DNA of 64,000 nucleotides from Guadua angustifolia. Its lineage: Eukaryota > Streptophyta > Magnoliopsida > Poales > Poaceae. The notes under the pieces were generated by a model that was not told the origin of the DNA, did not search any database, and saw only the letters and a list, made by a program, of their open reading frames with translations. Each line of letters starts with the position of its first letter. Position 1 is the stretch's first letter. This document shows positions 47,962-59,279 of the stretch, one piece after another. Position numbers and translations under genes: made by a program. The stretch lies in contig CM070517.1 of the NCBI GenBank assembly GCA_036346375.1, positions 13,495,161-13,559,160 of the forward strand, given 5' to 3'.

Positions 47962-48435
47962 GTTTTAAATGGGAACCGATTTAGGTGACACCTCATCAGA
48001 ATCAGTTTTATATGGGACCTGATTCAGATGACACATTGACAAAATTGGTTTTATATGGGAGCCGATTCAGATGACGTGTTATCTTAATCAGTTTTATATG
48101 GGAACTGATTCACATGACATGACATCAGAATTGGTTTTTCGTAGGAACAGATTCAGATGACATGTAATCAGAATCAATTTTTCATGGGAACCAATTCAGA
48201 TGACATGACATCAGAATTGGTTTTTCATGGGAACTGATTTAGAGGACATGTCATTAGAATCAGTTTTTCATGGGAACCGATTCAAATGACATGACAACAT
48301 AATCGGTTTACCATGCGAACCGATTCAGATGACAAAACCAATTTTGATGATATCTCATCTAAATTGGTTTTTTATGGGAACCGATTCAGATGATGTTCAT
48401 CACAATCGATATTTAATCAGAACCGATTCAGATAC
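47962..48435. repeat. Hairpin-unit minisatellite, ~11 units of about 43 bp
   Basis: Units carry GGGAACCGATTCAGATGAC and a CAGAATCGGTTTTTCATGGG half. AATCGGTT and AACCGATT within one unit can pair around a short loop. Units occur at about 47970, 48014, 48057, 48100, 48146, 48186, 48228, 48272, 48314, 48376 and 48420, with 10-20% divergence. Such arrays are common in CACTA elements between TNP2 and the TNPA-like gene. Confidence 0.85.
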
Positions 48436-49414
48436 GCGCAAGCTCATATACATTATGGCCTGATCCCTCCCCCTCCCCATTCACCTGGCGTTTTCCCCTC
48501 CCCACTACCCCTAGCTTCCTTGCCCGATGCCTCCGCCGCTTCCTTTCGTAGCGCCGCCTCCCCCACCGCCGCCTCCTTCCCCACCACCGCCTCCCCCCCC
48601 CCACCGCCGACTGCCCCCCACCACCGCCTCCTCTCCTTGACTTCGCCTCACGCTTGTAGTGGGTCACTAGATTAAGAGGTTGGATGTCTTTGTCAGCTCA
48701 ATCATAGGAATTAAATTTTGTTCTATTCACTAATGCTTAGATGCTTATGATAGTATGAATATCAGTTATCCACATTATTACATTCTTCAGTAGTATACTT
48801 CATTTGTATAGTTGGATAATAGATCATGCTTTTCCTAGCATGCTGTGTGCCTTTATGCTCTTGTGTTCGTGCCAAGTTAGATAAAGAAATTAGTTTTTGG
48901 CACATATGCTTCTGTTTTGTGAAGTTAGTATAGTTCACTTATAAAATTGGATAAATAGATCAAGTTGTTACTAGCATGCTGCATAGGGTTGTATATTTGA
49001 TTATTTGTACAAGGTACTAAATTTTTGCCAGTACGCTTGTTTTTTATTACATGAATTATTAGAATACTTTGAGCTCCAAACAAATAGGTAGATAGTGGAT
49101 AAATAACCCTTAGTATGTGGATAACATAAGATCAGTTGCAGAGAGATTAAAACAAAGCTCAAATTAAGACACACCACCTATTGATCAAATACACACTAAA
49201 CCACTAAGAGAATCACAGCCATATGGAAAAAAAGAGAGAAAACTGCAAGGAGAAATTAAACTACAATCTATGAGAAAAAAAGAGAGGAAACTTCAAGGAG
49301 AAACTATACACATGTAGCATATTAAACTGGCTGCTTGACTCCAATCTGCAATACTACAAGTATTTATTTGCATAAATAGATGGCATATCCTTCCTTCTGG
49401 TGAGACAGCTCTTA
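48436..49414. other. GC-rich block then AT-rich spacer, no gene
   Basis: 48455-48650 is C-rich (GCCGCCTCC repeats); its minus strand gives a Gly/Arg-rich 79-codon frame that is compositional. The rest is AT-rich and unassigned, possibly an intron of the TNPA-like gene. Confidence 0.4.
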
Positions 49415-49419
49415 AGTCT

Positions 49420-50223
49420 TGTTGACAATTCGGGAATGGGTCCCCCGCCAAGCTTACTTGTTGAATGAGGGATCAACCAGAGCCCCTTTTCCACAAAGGG
49501 TATAGCGTCCGAGGGCCTACCGAGCTAGGGGGATGGTCGGATGGTTGCAAATGAAACAACAGACAAGAGCTTTTTATTCTGGTTCGGGCCTCTCACAGGG
49601 GAGATAATGACCCTACGTCCAGTGGCTTCACTACTGTCAAAGGGTGATTTACAGGGTGCTTTCTCAGGAGCGTCGAGCCACTCTCTTTTCTCTACTTCTT
49701 ACAGGTGTGCTTGGGTGTTTGCCTTCTTTTTAAAGTCTCTCCTCTTTAGGGTCATCAGATCGCCCCCTGAACGTTACATACAATGGGGTATTTATAGACG
49801 ATTACAGTCTTACATCATTTATTACAGAATGACATGCCACTACTGTGCCCGGACGTGGGTGTAACTACTGCTCTTGCTTTCCGCCATTCTGCGACGTGGG
49901 CGTAGTGGGCTTAAGACGTGGTCGTACGGTCCTTGGAGCCACCAAGTGATTAATGCCATGTCGTCTTCGTAGGCCGTGCCCGACTTGCCGATCATGCCCG
50001 AGGTCTTCCTTCAGCCTTGGTCGTGCGTCGCACTTTCCCGAGCAGGCACGCTTAGGGAACAGGTGCACATGCTCGGGGACGAGCTTAGTCAAGATTGGGG
50101 TAGACCATAGGTCGATCTACCCGAAGGTCTTCCTTGGGGACACCGTCCAAGGGTAAGCATAGCCAGCCGCTGATTGGCTGCCGGGGTACGATGGTCGTTA
50201 TGGGAGTTACCCAATCCCCGACA
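49420..50223 (-). mobile_element. Solo LTR, 804 bp, target duplication AGTCT
   Basis: On the plus strand it starts TGTTGACAATTCGGG and ends AATCCCCGACA, giving TG...CA ends. AGTCT occurs at 49415-49419 and 50224-50228, a perfect duplication. Minus orientation is suggested by TCTATAAATACCCC near 49790, a TATA box upstream of the presumed transcription start. It has no internal sequence. It belongs to none of families A-C. Confidence 0.93.
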
Positions 50224-50228
50224 AGTCT

Positions 50229-51249
50229 GTTCTAATTGTTGTGCTACATGCTCTGCTGCTTGTGGGATAGCTCGATGATGATAATGGGTCAATAGAATGA
50301 TTTGATAGTTAATGTGATGAATTAAGCCTTAAGCTAATAGACGTGCATATTATAAAATTTTGATACATATTGACGTTGAGCTATAACCTAATCATTTATC
50401 TATGCTTGATATATTCTCTTAGTTTCTAGATGTGTTCATCTCGGTTGGTATAAATGCTAGTTCTTGGTTTAAATAGTTTATGTTGATTATGTGATTCACT
50501 AGCTACAAACATTGTACACTGAACCTATCTTCTAGTTAGATTGGTACATTGCTTAACTTTTGATCAGAACATGTCTCTTTGGTTCAGTTGGTAAGTTAAA
50601 TGATTGACTAATCTGAACAAGAAACTAAACTTAGCTTATTGTAACAGCAAACTTTTTTATCAATTCATAGTCGTGTATGTTAGGAAGGTAAGGGTTCAAG
50701 GCTTAATCTACAAATTAACTATTGTGCCTATTTGTGATTGAGGTTGAAGATTTGCTCTTCAAACTTGCCCAATTTCTGAGTGCTCAAAATCCATCAAACA
50801 ATGTATATCAATCTATAGCAGGCATGATTCAATATGATAGCATGGACCTACTGTTGAGACTTGTGTCCCCTGCTATCTACCACGTCATCTTTAAGTGAAA
50901 AGAGGTGATGGAGGTCACAAAGGTGACAGTACAAGACACATGTCTCAACAACACTATAATACTTCCTTTTTTTTGGGATTATGTAGTCATTTTATATTGT
51001 AGTTATTTTATGCTATAGGGATTTTGCTGAGTTCATTACCATATATGAAATCATGAAATTTTTGGTTTGCAAATCTTCATCCTATGTTTGAGTTTATTTT
51101 TGGCATATTCTTTTTATATCAGCATGGTGTTAAAGTTTAGGCTGTGCAACCTACGTCTGTTCGAGGGCGCTTGTTTATAAATATGACAATCAAAATGGAA
51201 TATTTATAAGCAAGCAGTCTTGAATTGTCCATATTTTTTCATAGTTCAA
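50229..51249. other. No recognisable gene
   Basis: AT-rich sequence that would be intron or spacer of the outer CACTA element. I see no motif. Confidence 0.4.
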
Positions 51250-51407
51250 GGATATGTGGTTCGGGCAAGTTTCTTAGTTGTTTTACAACTCTAGAGTAAA
51301 TTTCGGTAGTATTTCCTTGGTATTCTCTGGAGAACAGTAGGGACATTCTACCGAAATTTTCTCTGGAGTTGTACAACTACTTAGGAACTTACCGGAACCA
51401 CATATCC
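51250..51407. mobile_element. Foldback element (MITE-like), 60-bp inverted arms
   Basis: The left arm 51250-51309 starts GGATATGTGGTTC and ends TTTCGGTAG; the right arm 51348-51407 is its inverse complement with about eight differences. The loop is 38 bp. No clear target duplication (TA or TTA) flanks the arms, so the superfamily is open. An RNA from this locus would form a long near-perfect hairpin. Confidence 0.82.
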
Positions 51408-51699
51408 CCGAATGGGATTAGGACATAACCTATGTAGAGATTAGGAGTCATCATTGGTACATATTTAGTTGTCAATAGATAGACTTTTCTTGAAGATGCT
51501 TCATTCATCTCATACTCTACTATAATATGCTAGAATAATTAAATGCTATGAATTATCCATTCATCTCTTGCTTCACATGATTTATTGTCAAGTTCACATA
51601 ATAGTTATGAATTTCTTTCTCTCATATGAAATATATGACCATGTCAAATACAAAAACTCAAAATATCGCAATTAGATAGCATTGTCTCATTGCCAGATA

Positions 51700-52207
51700 G
51701 AGTAGAAGGTGGCGCTGAGGGGCCAAGCACAGTTCCAAATGTTGAGGGGCCGAGTAAGATCAGGAAGGCCAAAGGCCCGAAAAAAAGGGGCTACTAGAAG
51801 AATGTTGCAGGTTCTCCACTTCAATGCTAGAGGGGTTTGCAGGGATCCTCCCAAGTACAAGGGGTGCTACCGATTATTCCTCGGCCAATTGGTGAGGGAG
51901 GGAGTTCTCATAATGGTTAAGGATTGGAGAAAGGAAGTCAGAGATGAGAGAAGAATCGGATGTGGGATGAGGTCAAGAGCAAATGGATCATAGAAGAAGA
52001 TGATGAAAGTATTGTGAGGCGGTATGCCTTCAAGAGGATGGGTATCACCTTGAGGCACTTCAGGGTCCTTATGCACAATGAGTACGTGCTGAAATGTCGT
52101 ACACCATTCGATAGGTTTCTGTTCGTGACTGCTGATGTTTGGGAGGAGTTCACGAGGATGAAGAGAATGGCTGAGGTGGAGCAACTAAGAGAGAGGAACA
52201 TCACTAT
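51700..52207 (+). pseudogene. TNPA-like (Transposase_24, Ptta/En/Spm) fragment
   Basis: The frame at 51709-51993 has RRMLQVLHFN and LVREGVLIMVKDWRKEV. After a frame change, 51960-52207 gives WDEVKSKWII, KRMGITLRHFRVLMHNEYV, TPFDRF and VWEEFTRMKRMAEVEQLRER. The order W-DxVxxKW, ...ALKRMG..WR.F...L...Y, ...WxxFxxxxxSE/EAxxxRxxN is that of the plant En/Spm Transposase_24 domain, the second protein of CACTA elements, which binds subterminal repeats. The frameshift near 51955 and the cut at 52207 by an inserted LTR make it a pseudogene. Confidence 0.8.
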
Positions 52208-53421
52208 TGTAATACCGCAAAAATCGTTTTCCAGGGTTTTTGGCCAGAATTGTCTTCATTCTCTTGATTCAAGGATTTATTCTGGAGAAAAGTTTTGTCG
52301 CCTCGCAGTTTATTAAAGGTTTTGGGTTTTCCGTAAACTTATCGGAATGGTTGTTTTTTTCCGAGCCGTATAGTTTTGCGGCAAGTTGTCTATCCTGACA
52401 ATTGTCATTTCGCGCCAAGAATTAAATTATTTGGTTCGCGCTAGTGGTTAAAAGTTGGACTTTGGTTTTGGAGGGGTTTTTCTTGGATTTCCCTCCTCAC
52501 CTACCTTTTCCACCTAACCTCATTTCTTTTTTTTCCTTAGTTGTGGCTGAGATCTTTTGGCTGGCAATTATTTTTTCCCCAACTCCTCCTGACCGCACAG
52601 CCAGGCTCCTTCTCCTCCGCGCCTCCAGACTGCCGACTCCCTCCCCTCTCCTTCTTGGTTCGAGTGCCCCTGTATGAGCCCTCCTCCAAATGGGTCGGCT
52701 ACTCCTGGCGCCTGACTACTCCTTGGCGCCCTCCTCTCTGGCGGGGCGCCTCCCTGCCTCTCTCGGCCGGCGGTGCCCCTCCCAAAGAATCAAGAAGAAG
52801 AGGCACCATTGGCAAGATCAAGAGGAGCAGCAAGAAGCAGCCAGTCGGCTCCTCCCTTATGGCCTACAAGACCTCTCCTCCTTTCCCCCCTGCCGAGTAG
52901 CAACGCCAGCAGTAGCACCACCACCACCACCAGCCCTTGCCTTCTTGTGGTGAGAAATCAAACAAATTGAAGTGTGGTGTTTAGTTTCCTTGTGCATGCT
53001 AGGTGCTTGATGAAATGCCTAGCTAGGTTTTCATGAGAATGAAATGATTTTTGCATGCTTGAGTTTTTGATTTGGTTGATCTTATTAATCCTAAGGTCAT
53101 ATGTAGTCTGAGCACTGCGATTATGAAGTCCATATGTATATAAATATATGCATATATCCATGCATGATTTTCAGATCTCAAGACAGAGAGATTTGAATGA
53201 ATATTTGTGTTCTACAACAATATGTGGTAAGGATTGCGAGGCTCAGATGAAAAGATATTAATTTTTTGATGTTTGATTCAAGTTATTTATTTATGCGTGT
53301 GCTTTATTAGTGGAATGGAGCTTAGAAAGTGTAATAAATCTGCTAGTTTGATATGTGTGCATTTTCATACATGCTTGTGCTGTGTCCCAGAGATTCAAGT
53401 GTACATGATTAACTGCTGAGT

Positions 53422-53443
53422 TTATATATATATATATATATAT
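53422..53443. repeat. (AT)n microsatellite in family A LTR
   Basis: A short AT run; the same site in the copy at 63725 is longer by about four units. Confidence 0.85.
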
Positions 53444-54330
53444 GCACTCAATCCATACTGGAAGTTGGTATGTATTCTAAAACTCACGTGAGCACATAGA
53501 AGGTAGATAGTGGGTCATTGAACTTCAGACAGTTTATACCACTTGTGTGATCAATAATAAACCTTCTCCTTGTGTGTGTGAGCTGATTTAAGCTTTCATT
53601 GTTCTTTGAGAGGTCAAGTGTGTATTGATTGTATGGGATTCTGAAATGAGGCGTTAGGGTCTGATCGGCAAGCCAGATGTAGGTGACAAGGTCGGGAGGG
53701 TTACTCTTTGTGCCTTGGTGGAATGATATTTCCTCATGCTCTGATGCTATTGAAATCTAGGATCATTGCATATGTTTTCGTGTTGCATCTTCCTGAGATT
53801 AAATGGCACTAGTTCTAGAGATTTCATTTGTGTGGTTTGTTGTCTTAAGTTATATTATGTGTATGTGTTCTAAATTCAGGCTTTCTTTAATCCGGGGAAG
53901 TCATGCGAACGCTAAGATTCCAAATGCCACTCCGTTTTCCGTCGGTAAAAGGCAAGTGCATCCCCTAGAGCGTTATTAGGGTGTTAAATGCTTTGTTTGC
54001 GATAAGATTATGAAAATTCTAATGATGTGGTTATGTTTAATAGCATATCTAGAAGTTGTTCTTAGTATGGTGATGATGATGGATGAATGTTAGCAAATTG
54101 GTAAGTGAGTTATTCAATTCTCATTTATTGCACTGCAATACGAATTGTACGAATGAGTATGGTTATGTTGATACAAGTAATAAAGTGATGAATGCGATTA
54201 AATGGTAATGTGTGTGTTTATATGGTTGGCCGCGCTTATAAACATGTCTATGGCCAATGTGGAGTTGAAATAGGATGAAACGGGTAGATCATTCATGTCA
54301 TTTGCATTTTTTGTGCATTCATTACAGAAG

Positions 54331-54503
54331 AGGTGACCCATGTTGATGTGGGCCTCTGTACTCACACATAGTGAGTACAAAAGTCCTACCTCGTAGTCCC
54401 ATCCACGGATGGGAGCGAGTCAGTAAGAGTAGGCCCCGCCACGGGATGGTTGGGAATGAGGGTGCACACCGACGGGTGTGCACTCAGCTATACCGGTATA
54501 GGC
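54331..54503 (+). promoter_or_regulatory. Conserved multi-hairpin block, subtype A
   Basis: GTACTCAC and GTGAGTAC flank ACATA at 54358-54378. CCCATCC pairs with GGATGGG near 54400, and GTGCACACC pairs with GGTGTGCAC near 54463-54483. CTATACCGGTATAG is a 14-bp palindrome near 54488. This is the cleanest copy of subtype A. Confidence 0.6.
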
Positions 54504-54911
54504 TAAAAGGTTGCATTTTGAGCATGAACACATGAAAGCATTGCATTGCATTGTGTGTTGCAATTGATAAATGTTAATTGATGAGAATGGAAATGACCAG
54601 TTGAGGATTGAGTCGTGGACTCATCCTGGAATGATTATTGAGGCATGAGTAAGGTTTAGTTACGTTTCCGAGTTGGATGTGGGAAGTGGGACTAGCTACT
54701 GCTTCTTTTACTGGATGATTTCAATTAAATAATGGTTATGTCAAGTGATGAAGTAATCGTGCTCTTACGTTTGGATCTATACAAATTCAAACTTCTTTAT
54801 TTTATTTACGGAAGTCAATTAAAGAAACTGTTACTTTATGTCTTGAGGTAGTTGTATTCTAGTTGAATTCGTTACTTTTCATACTTGATTGCACTTTGCT
54901 GAGTCTTGGAC

Positions 54912-55345
54912 TGATGGGGACATCACTCCTATGCATACGCCCGAGACTTCTCCAGTTGTGATGCAAGGACCCATCACAAGAGCACGATCACGGCAATTGA
55001 ATCAATAGGTGAGCTTGTTCCTATGTGCCCATGTATATACTTGTGAGGATGGTATGCTACCTAATGATATTATTGATTATATCGTACTTAGGAACTTTGG
55101 AGAGGATCATGAAGGCCTTGGGAACCAGCAAGGGCCAGGAGGGAGGCAAGGAGGGCGTCCAAGTCAAGTTGGAGTCCCAATTCATCTCGGAGTCGGAGTC
55201 CCAATTCATCTCGGAGTCGACTACCTCGGCCACCAGGAGCAGTATTCACTAAAATCGTCACCCAGGCCACAAACGGACTCCGATTTCAATGATTCACATA
55301 TGTATCGAAAGCTAAGGAGACAACCTTTCCAATGGTACTAGTTTT
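54912..55345 (+). pseudogene. C-terminal end of a Ty3/gypsy polyprotein
   Basis: The frame reads MQGPITRARSRQLNQ, then a TAG stop, then VSLFLCAHVYTCEDGMLPND and IVLRNFGEDHEGLG. This GPxTRARxxxLN tail after integrase is typical of a grass gypsy family. GVPIHLGV is duplicated in tandem near 55170-55225. Everything upstream (integrase and beyond) is missing because a family A LTR joins at 54911. Confidence 0.75.
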
Positions 55346-56048
55346 AGGTCAATTGAACTTCGGAGTCAACAGGAATATGCAAAACAATCCAGAACACTTT
55401 TTCAGTCCGAGTTCGATCCAGTTCGGCCTCAGCAATAGCACTGACGTTAAAGTGCGATAACTTTTGATTCCGGAGGGCTCTGGAGACCCATGAGTACACG
55501 TTTGAAAGATCTCGGAGTCTACTTTCCAAAGGATCCAGACTTACCTCAAAATTCCTTCATATCCGTACGGAAACTGCCAAAAACTAAATGTTGCTTTTTC
55601 AGTCCGAGTCAAACTCTAGTCAAAGTAGGCTTGGTGCTTTCAATTTGAGTTGTATTAGATCTCCAATGCTATGGACGACCCCCTCCTACTCCCCTAATGT
55701 AAATAACCACCCAAACCCTCATCTAGGACTTGGGTTTTGCTTAGATCAATTCTGTCTTTGAATAGTATCGCCGTTCATTCGGTTTGTGAGACCCCAACTC
55801 GTGTGCTTAATATAATTCGCAATTTCAGATTGCTTCTTCTACGTTCTTGCTTGTGTTCTCGATTCGCATGCAGGGATAAGCCTTCTTGACGAGGTCAACC
55901 GTGTTTGTGCAAGGTTGATAACCAACGGAGCCGTGGTGTAGCGATTGTTTGGTTCGGATCGGTTCGATCGAAGTCGGATCATCAACATCGAGTCTCCACC
56001 AATCGACTTACCTCTACCTGTCGGAAGATCGGGCCACCGTGCGCATCA
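55250..56048 (+). repeat. Gypsy LTR (start approximate)
   Basis: It ends CCACCGTGCGCATCA just before a primer-binding site, and follows the C-terminal pol tail of a related element. Repeated CGGAGTC/AGTCCGAGTT stretches are seen. I could not fix the TG start or a polypurine tract. Confidence 0.6.
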
Positions 56049-56050
56049 AG

Positions 56051-56063
56051 TGGTATCAGAGCC
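56051..56063 (+). promoter_or_regulatory. Gypsy primer-binding site (initiator tRNA-Met)
   Basis: TGGTATCAGAGCC two bases after the LTR end, complementary to the 3' end of initiator tRNA-Met. Confidence 0.9.
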
Positions 56064-57240
56064 TCGGTTTCCGTCGGTATCATTGTATCCCCTTTAGTTT
56101 TGTTTTGCCATCGTCCTAGAGTCCAGAAAAATTGCCCCACAAAAAGTTCATCATCAATTCCGCTGTCCTACAACCCTTTGAGCTTTGCAATTTCGTTTTC
56201 AGTATCGTATTGTTGAGTATTGATCCATAGTCATCATCTTGTTGCTGGTTTGAGGTCACGATTCTAGTTGCTAGTTGTCCCTGTCCGTTGCCCTTGTTCT
56301 TGTTTTGCATCAATTATCAACCCATCGTCGCCAACCCTAGAACCGAACCGAATTCTTCTCGGTTGGTCCTTGCCGCTGCTCTGCATTATAAAACCTATTC
56401 CGCAAACCCTAGATAGGTCACGAGCCGCCTTGTGTCAATTGCCCTGCACCGCTGGCCATCCTTTTTCACCCGCAAACCTAATCCTATTCTAGCCTAACCG
56501 GGAGAAAGATCTGAATTCGCGAGCAATTCCAGATTGTGCAGTGTTCACTAAAACTGGCATAACTTTTGCATACGAACTCCGATTTGGGTCTACTTTTTTT
56601 GTTTCGAAGGGGACGACGACGCGCATCTGAAAGTTTCACACGTCTTTAGATCTATGCAATTTTTGACCCTAAAAAAAGCCTCTAAGACTGAGTTTCGGCG
56701 CTCGAAAGTTTGCTGTCCTGTTTTGTCAATTCTTTTGGGCATCGGTTTCCTGTCGTCTGTTGCTTCAAATTGTGAGATTTTTGTTTCTCCTCTGAGTTAA
56801 GAGGTATATATTTGTGTTAGAAAAAAAAGAAGTGAAAAAAATAAGAGGAGAGAAAGAGCCAAACCGGCAAAAAAAAACAGAGAGAAGAGAAAGAGAAGTA
56901 GAAAATCAGAATTGCTTGCATCCTTTTAGTCCTTTGTGCTTTGATATATCCCTTGCTAGGTTGAACTAGTTCTAGGAGCACGCTTAGGCCAGCAACTGTG
57001 ATAAGAACTTTGAATCTTTATTCAGTTTTGCTAACTGTTTTCGAAATTTGCTAATCCTTGCTACTATACTTTGCCTTCCAAGCTCCACCTTTCTTCTGAT
57101 CAGTTCAGGTTAAATTCGGCAATCGCTACACTCAAGCTTATCACGGTATCACGAACCAGCCGCCAGTTGTACCACCTGTTGCATTGGTAAGAACACTTGT
57201 AAGAGCGTGGTAAGACGCTTTGTCTTTCTTTCAACTAACA
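56064..57240 (+). other. Gypsy 5' leader
   Basis: Non-coding sequence between primer site and gag start, with an A/G-rich stretch at 56820-56910. No gene; normal length for a plant gypsy leader. Confidence 0.6.
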
Positions 57241-58540
57241 ATGGCAGGTAATGAGGAAGATGAGTGTGTTACACGGAACGAGCTTAACAACGCGCTCAAT
57301 GACATCAATGCAAACATCGCAAGGATCGGCCAAGATAACGACCAAAGATTGGAGAGGATAGAGCGAAGCATCGCCAATCTTCTTACTAGGTTGGAAAATT
57401 TTGAGAGATGGCCGCCTCCCAATGGAGCTCGCAGAGTGGAAGATCAAGAAGAGTCTGTCGCGGGAGATGATGTGGATGGAGAAGGCCACGATGCCTTTGC
57501 TGCCGCCAAGCCGCAGACAGATGTGCGACAACAACAACGCTGAATAACAACCGTCAAGGTATGGGAGGTAACAATTTTAATCCTCGTAATGGTCGTGGAC
57601 ATGATGATTCTTTTGCTACTGTTAAATTTACCATACCATCTTTTTCTCGGTACTTATGATGTGAAGTTTACTTAGATTGGGAAATGACAGTTGAACAAAA
57701 ATTTAACTCCCATCTTGTTCTGAGATACATAGAGTTAGACAAGCTACTAGTGAGTTTAAAGATTTTGCTATCATTTGGTGGAATGAAATAGTAAATGCCG
57801 GATTAGCACCGATCGTGGGATAGATTAAAACAAGCCATGCGTAGAAGATTTGTTCTTCCTTCTTATAAACGTGATATGCGCAAGAAATTGCAACGCTTAA
57901 ATCAAAATAATAAATTTGTTGAGGAGTACTACCAAGAGCTACAAATAGGCATGTTATGCTTGTGAGGTAGTTGAGGATGAGGAGGATAAGATGGCTCGCT
58001 TTTATGGGGGTTTACGACGTGAGATTCAGGACATAATTGATTACAAAGAATATAATTCTATCAATAGATTGTTCCACTTGCTATGTTGGCGTAAAAAGAA
58101 TTGCAGGAAAACAAAGAAAGGCCAAGGAGCAATTTCGCAACATACCCACACCAAAGACGACGCCGGGACAACCAAATCAGCTCCACCCTTTCGTTTCGGT
58201 CTGCTGCCCCTCCATGAGTAGGGCGATTCAGCAGACCATCACCGCCATCACGAGTACCGAGGTGAGTAAATCTAATCATGTGCGTGCACCAACAAAGAGT
58301 TCTTCATCGGTGGCTTCCACGGGTCTAACAACGGAAATTGTGTGCCACCGATGCAAGGATGGGCCATGTCATGAAGGATTGCCCAAGTCGTCGAGCGTAC
58401 ATTGCAAATGTAAGAAGGTGGGTACATTAGTGCTAGTGATGTTGATGATGAATATGCTCTTGCATCTAACCTTGCAGATAATGAGGATGACCATGAGACG
58501 GGCGACGATGATGAGGAAATTTTAGGGACTGCTGCCACCG
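57241..58540 (+). pseudogene. Ty3/gypsy gag, broken
   Basis: ATG at 57241 opens MAGNEEDECVTRNELNNALN and a coiled-coil-like IxRLxxIExSIANLLxRLE stretch. In other frames the capsid follows: FATVKFTIPSF, YLDWEMTVEQKF, MRRRFVLPSYKRDM, VEEYYQELQ, then MARFYGGLRREIQDII at 57991. A CHRCK...C..G knuckle near 58340 has lost its spacing. Stops and frame changes occur at least five times. The protein would form the retrotransposon particle in the cytoplasm. Confidence 0.85.
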
Positions 58541-58983
58541 AGAATTATAAGACAATCATTGTGCAACGAGTGTTGAGCGCTCAAATGGAGCAAGCGGACA
58601 AGCTGCAACGCCATAATTTATTTCAGATGTACCTCATCGTCAAGGACTGTCGTGTCCGTGTCATAATTGATGGTGGGAGCTACAATAACTTGGTGAGTTC
58701 AAATCTGGTGGAGAAGCTTTGCTTGCCCACACGTGCACACCCTCATCCCTACCATATTCAATGGTTCAATAACAGCGGTAAGGTGAAGGTAACACAAACT
58801 GCGAGAGTGCAATTTTCCATTGGAACATACCATGATTTTGCTGATTTTGATGTAGTGCCTATGCAAGCATGTTCCCTTTTGTTAGGCCGTCCATGGGAAT
58901 TTGATACTGATGCAATTCATCACGGTAGAAGTAACAAATACACTCTTATACACAAGGGAAGAAAATCACTTTACTTCCTATGA
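58541..58983 (+). pseudogene. Gypsy aspartic protease region
   Basis: An open stretch of 140 codons at 58561-58983 includes VRVIIDGGSYNNLVSSNLVE, the D-G-G-S active-site form used by this gypsy group, and LLLGRPWEFDTDAIHHGRSN, the usual end of the domain. This is the best-preserved part of the element, but it ends at a TGA (58981) where intact relatives read on. Confidence 0.85.
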
Positions 58984-59279
58984 CTCTCTGAAATTGTGCA
59001 ATGTGACAAAGAGAGAGCTGAAAATGAGAGAAAGGAGAGTGCGCTAGAATCTAAAAATCAGCAAGTGGCTAAAAATATTTTCCCACCTAAGAAAGACAAG
59101 AAAGAACCTAGTTCTAGGTCCAAGGAATTAAATTGAAGGGTGGTGTTATGCTTGCTACAAAATCGACCTTGCTAAAATTAATGAGAATGATGCACCATGC
59201 TATGCTTTGATATGCAAAGAAGCTTTATTTTCATTTCATGATATGTCTAGCTTTTTGCCTCCTCGCTGTCACTAACCTT

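Larger units (their letters stand above)
52208..54911 (+). mobile_element. Family A LTR, sixth copy, 3' end missing
   Basis: It starts TGTAATACCGCAAAAATCG inside the TNPA-like frame; CTATT just before it would be the target duplication. It has the CT/GC-rich part (52550-52940), AT-rich body and hairpin block of the family, and is closest to the copy at 62664. It stops at GAGTCTTGGACT, where other copies run on for ~0.6 kb to GGTGTTACA, and is replaced there by gypsy coding sequence. Confidence 0.82.

Noticed and set aside
47962..48435. CRISPR-like short palindromic repeats
   Set aside because: The parts between the repeated motifs are themselves repeated and diverged; this is a minisatellite in a transposon.
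52958..53161. 67-residue minus-strand frame repeated exactly at 63260-63463
   Set aside because: Identity reflects two nearly identical LTR copies; the peptide has no features and the frame is not kept in other family members.
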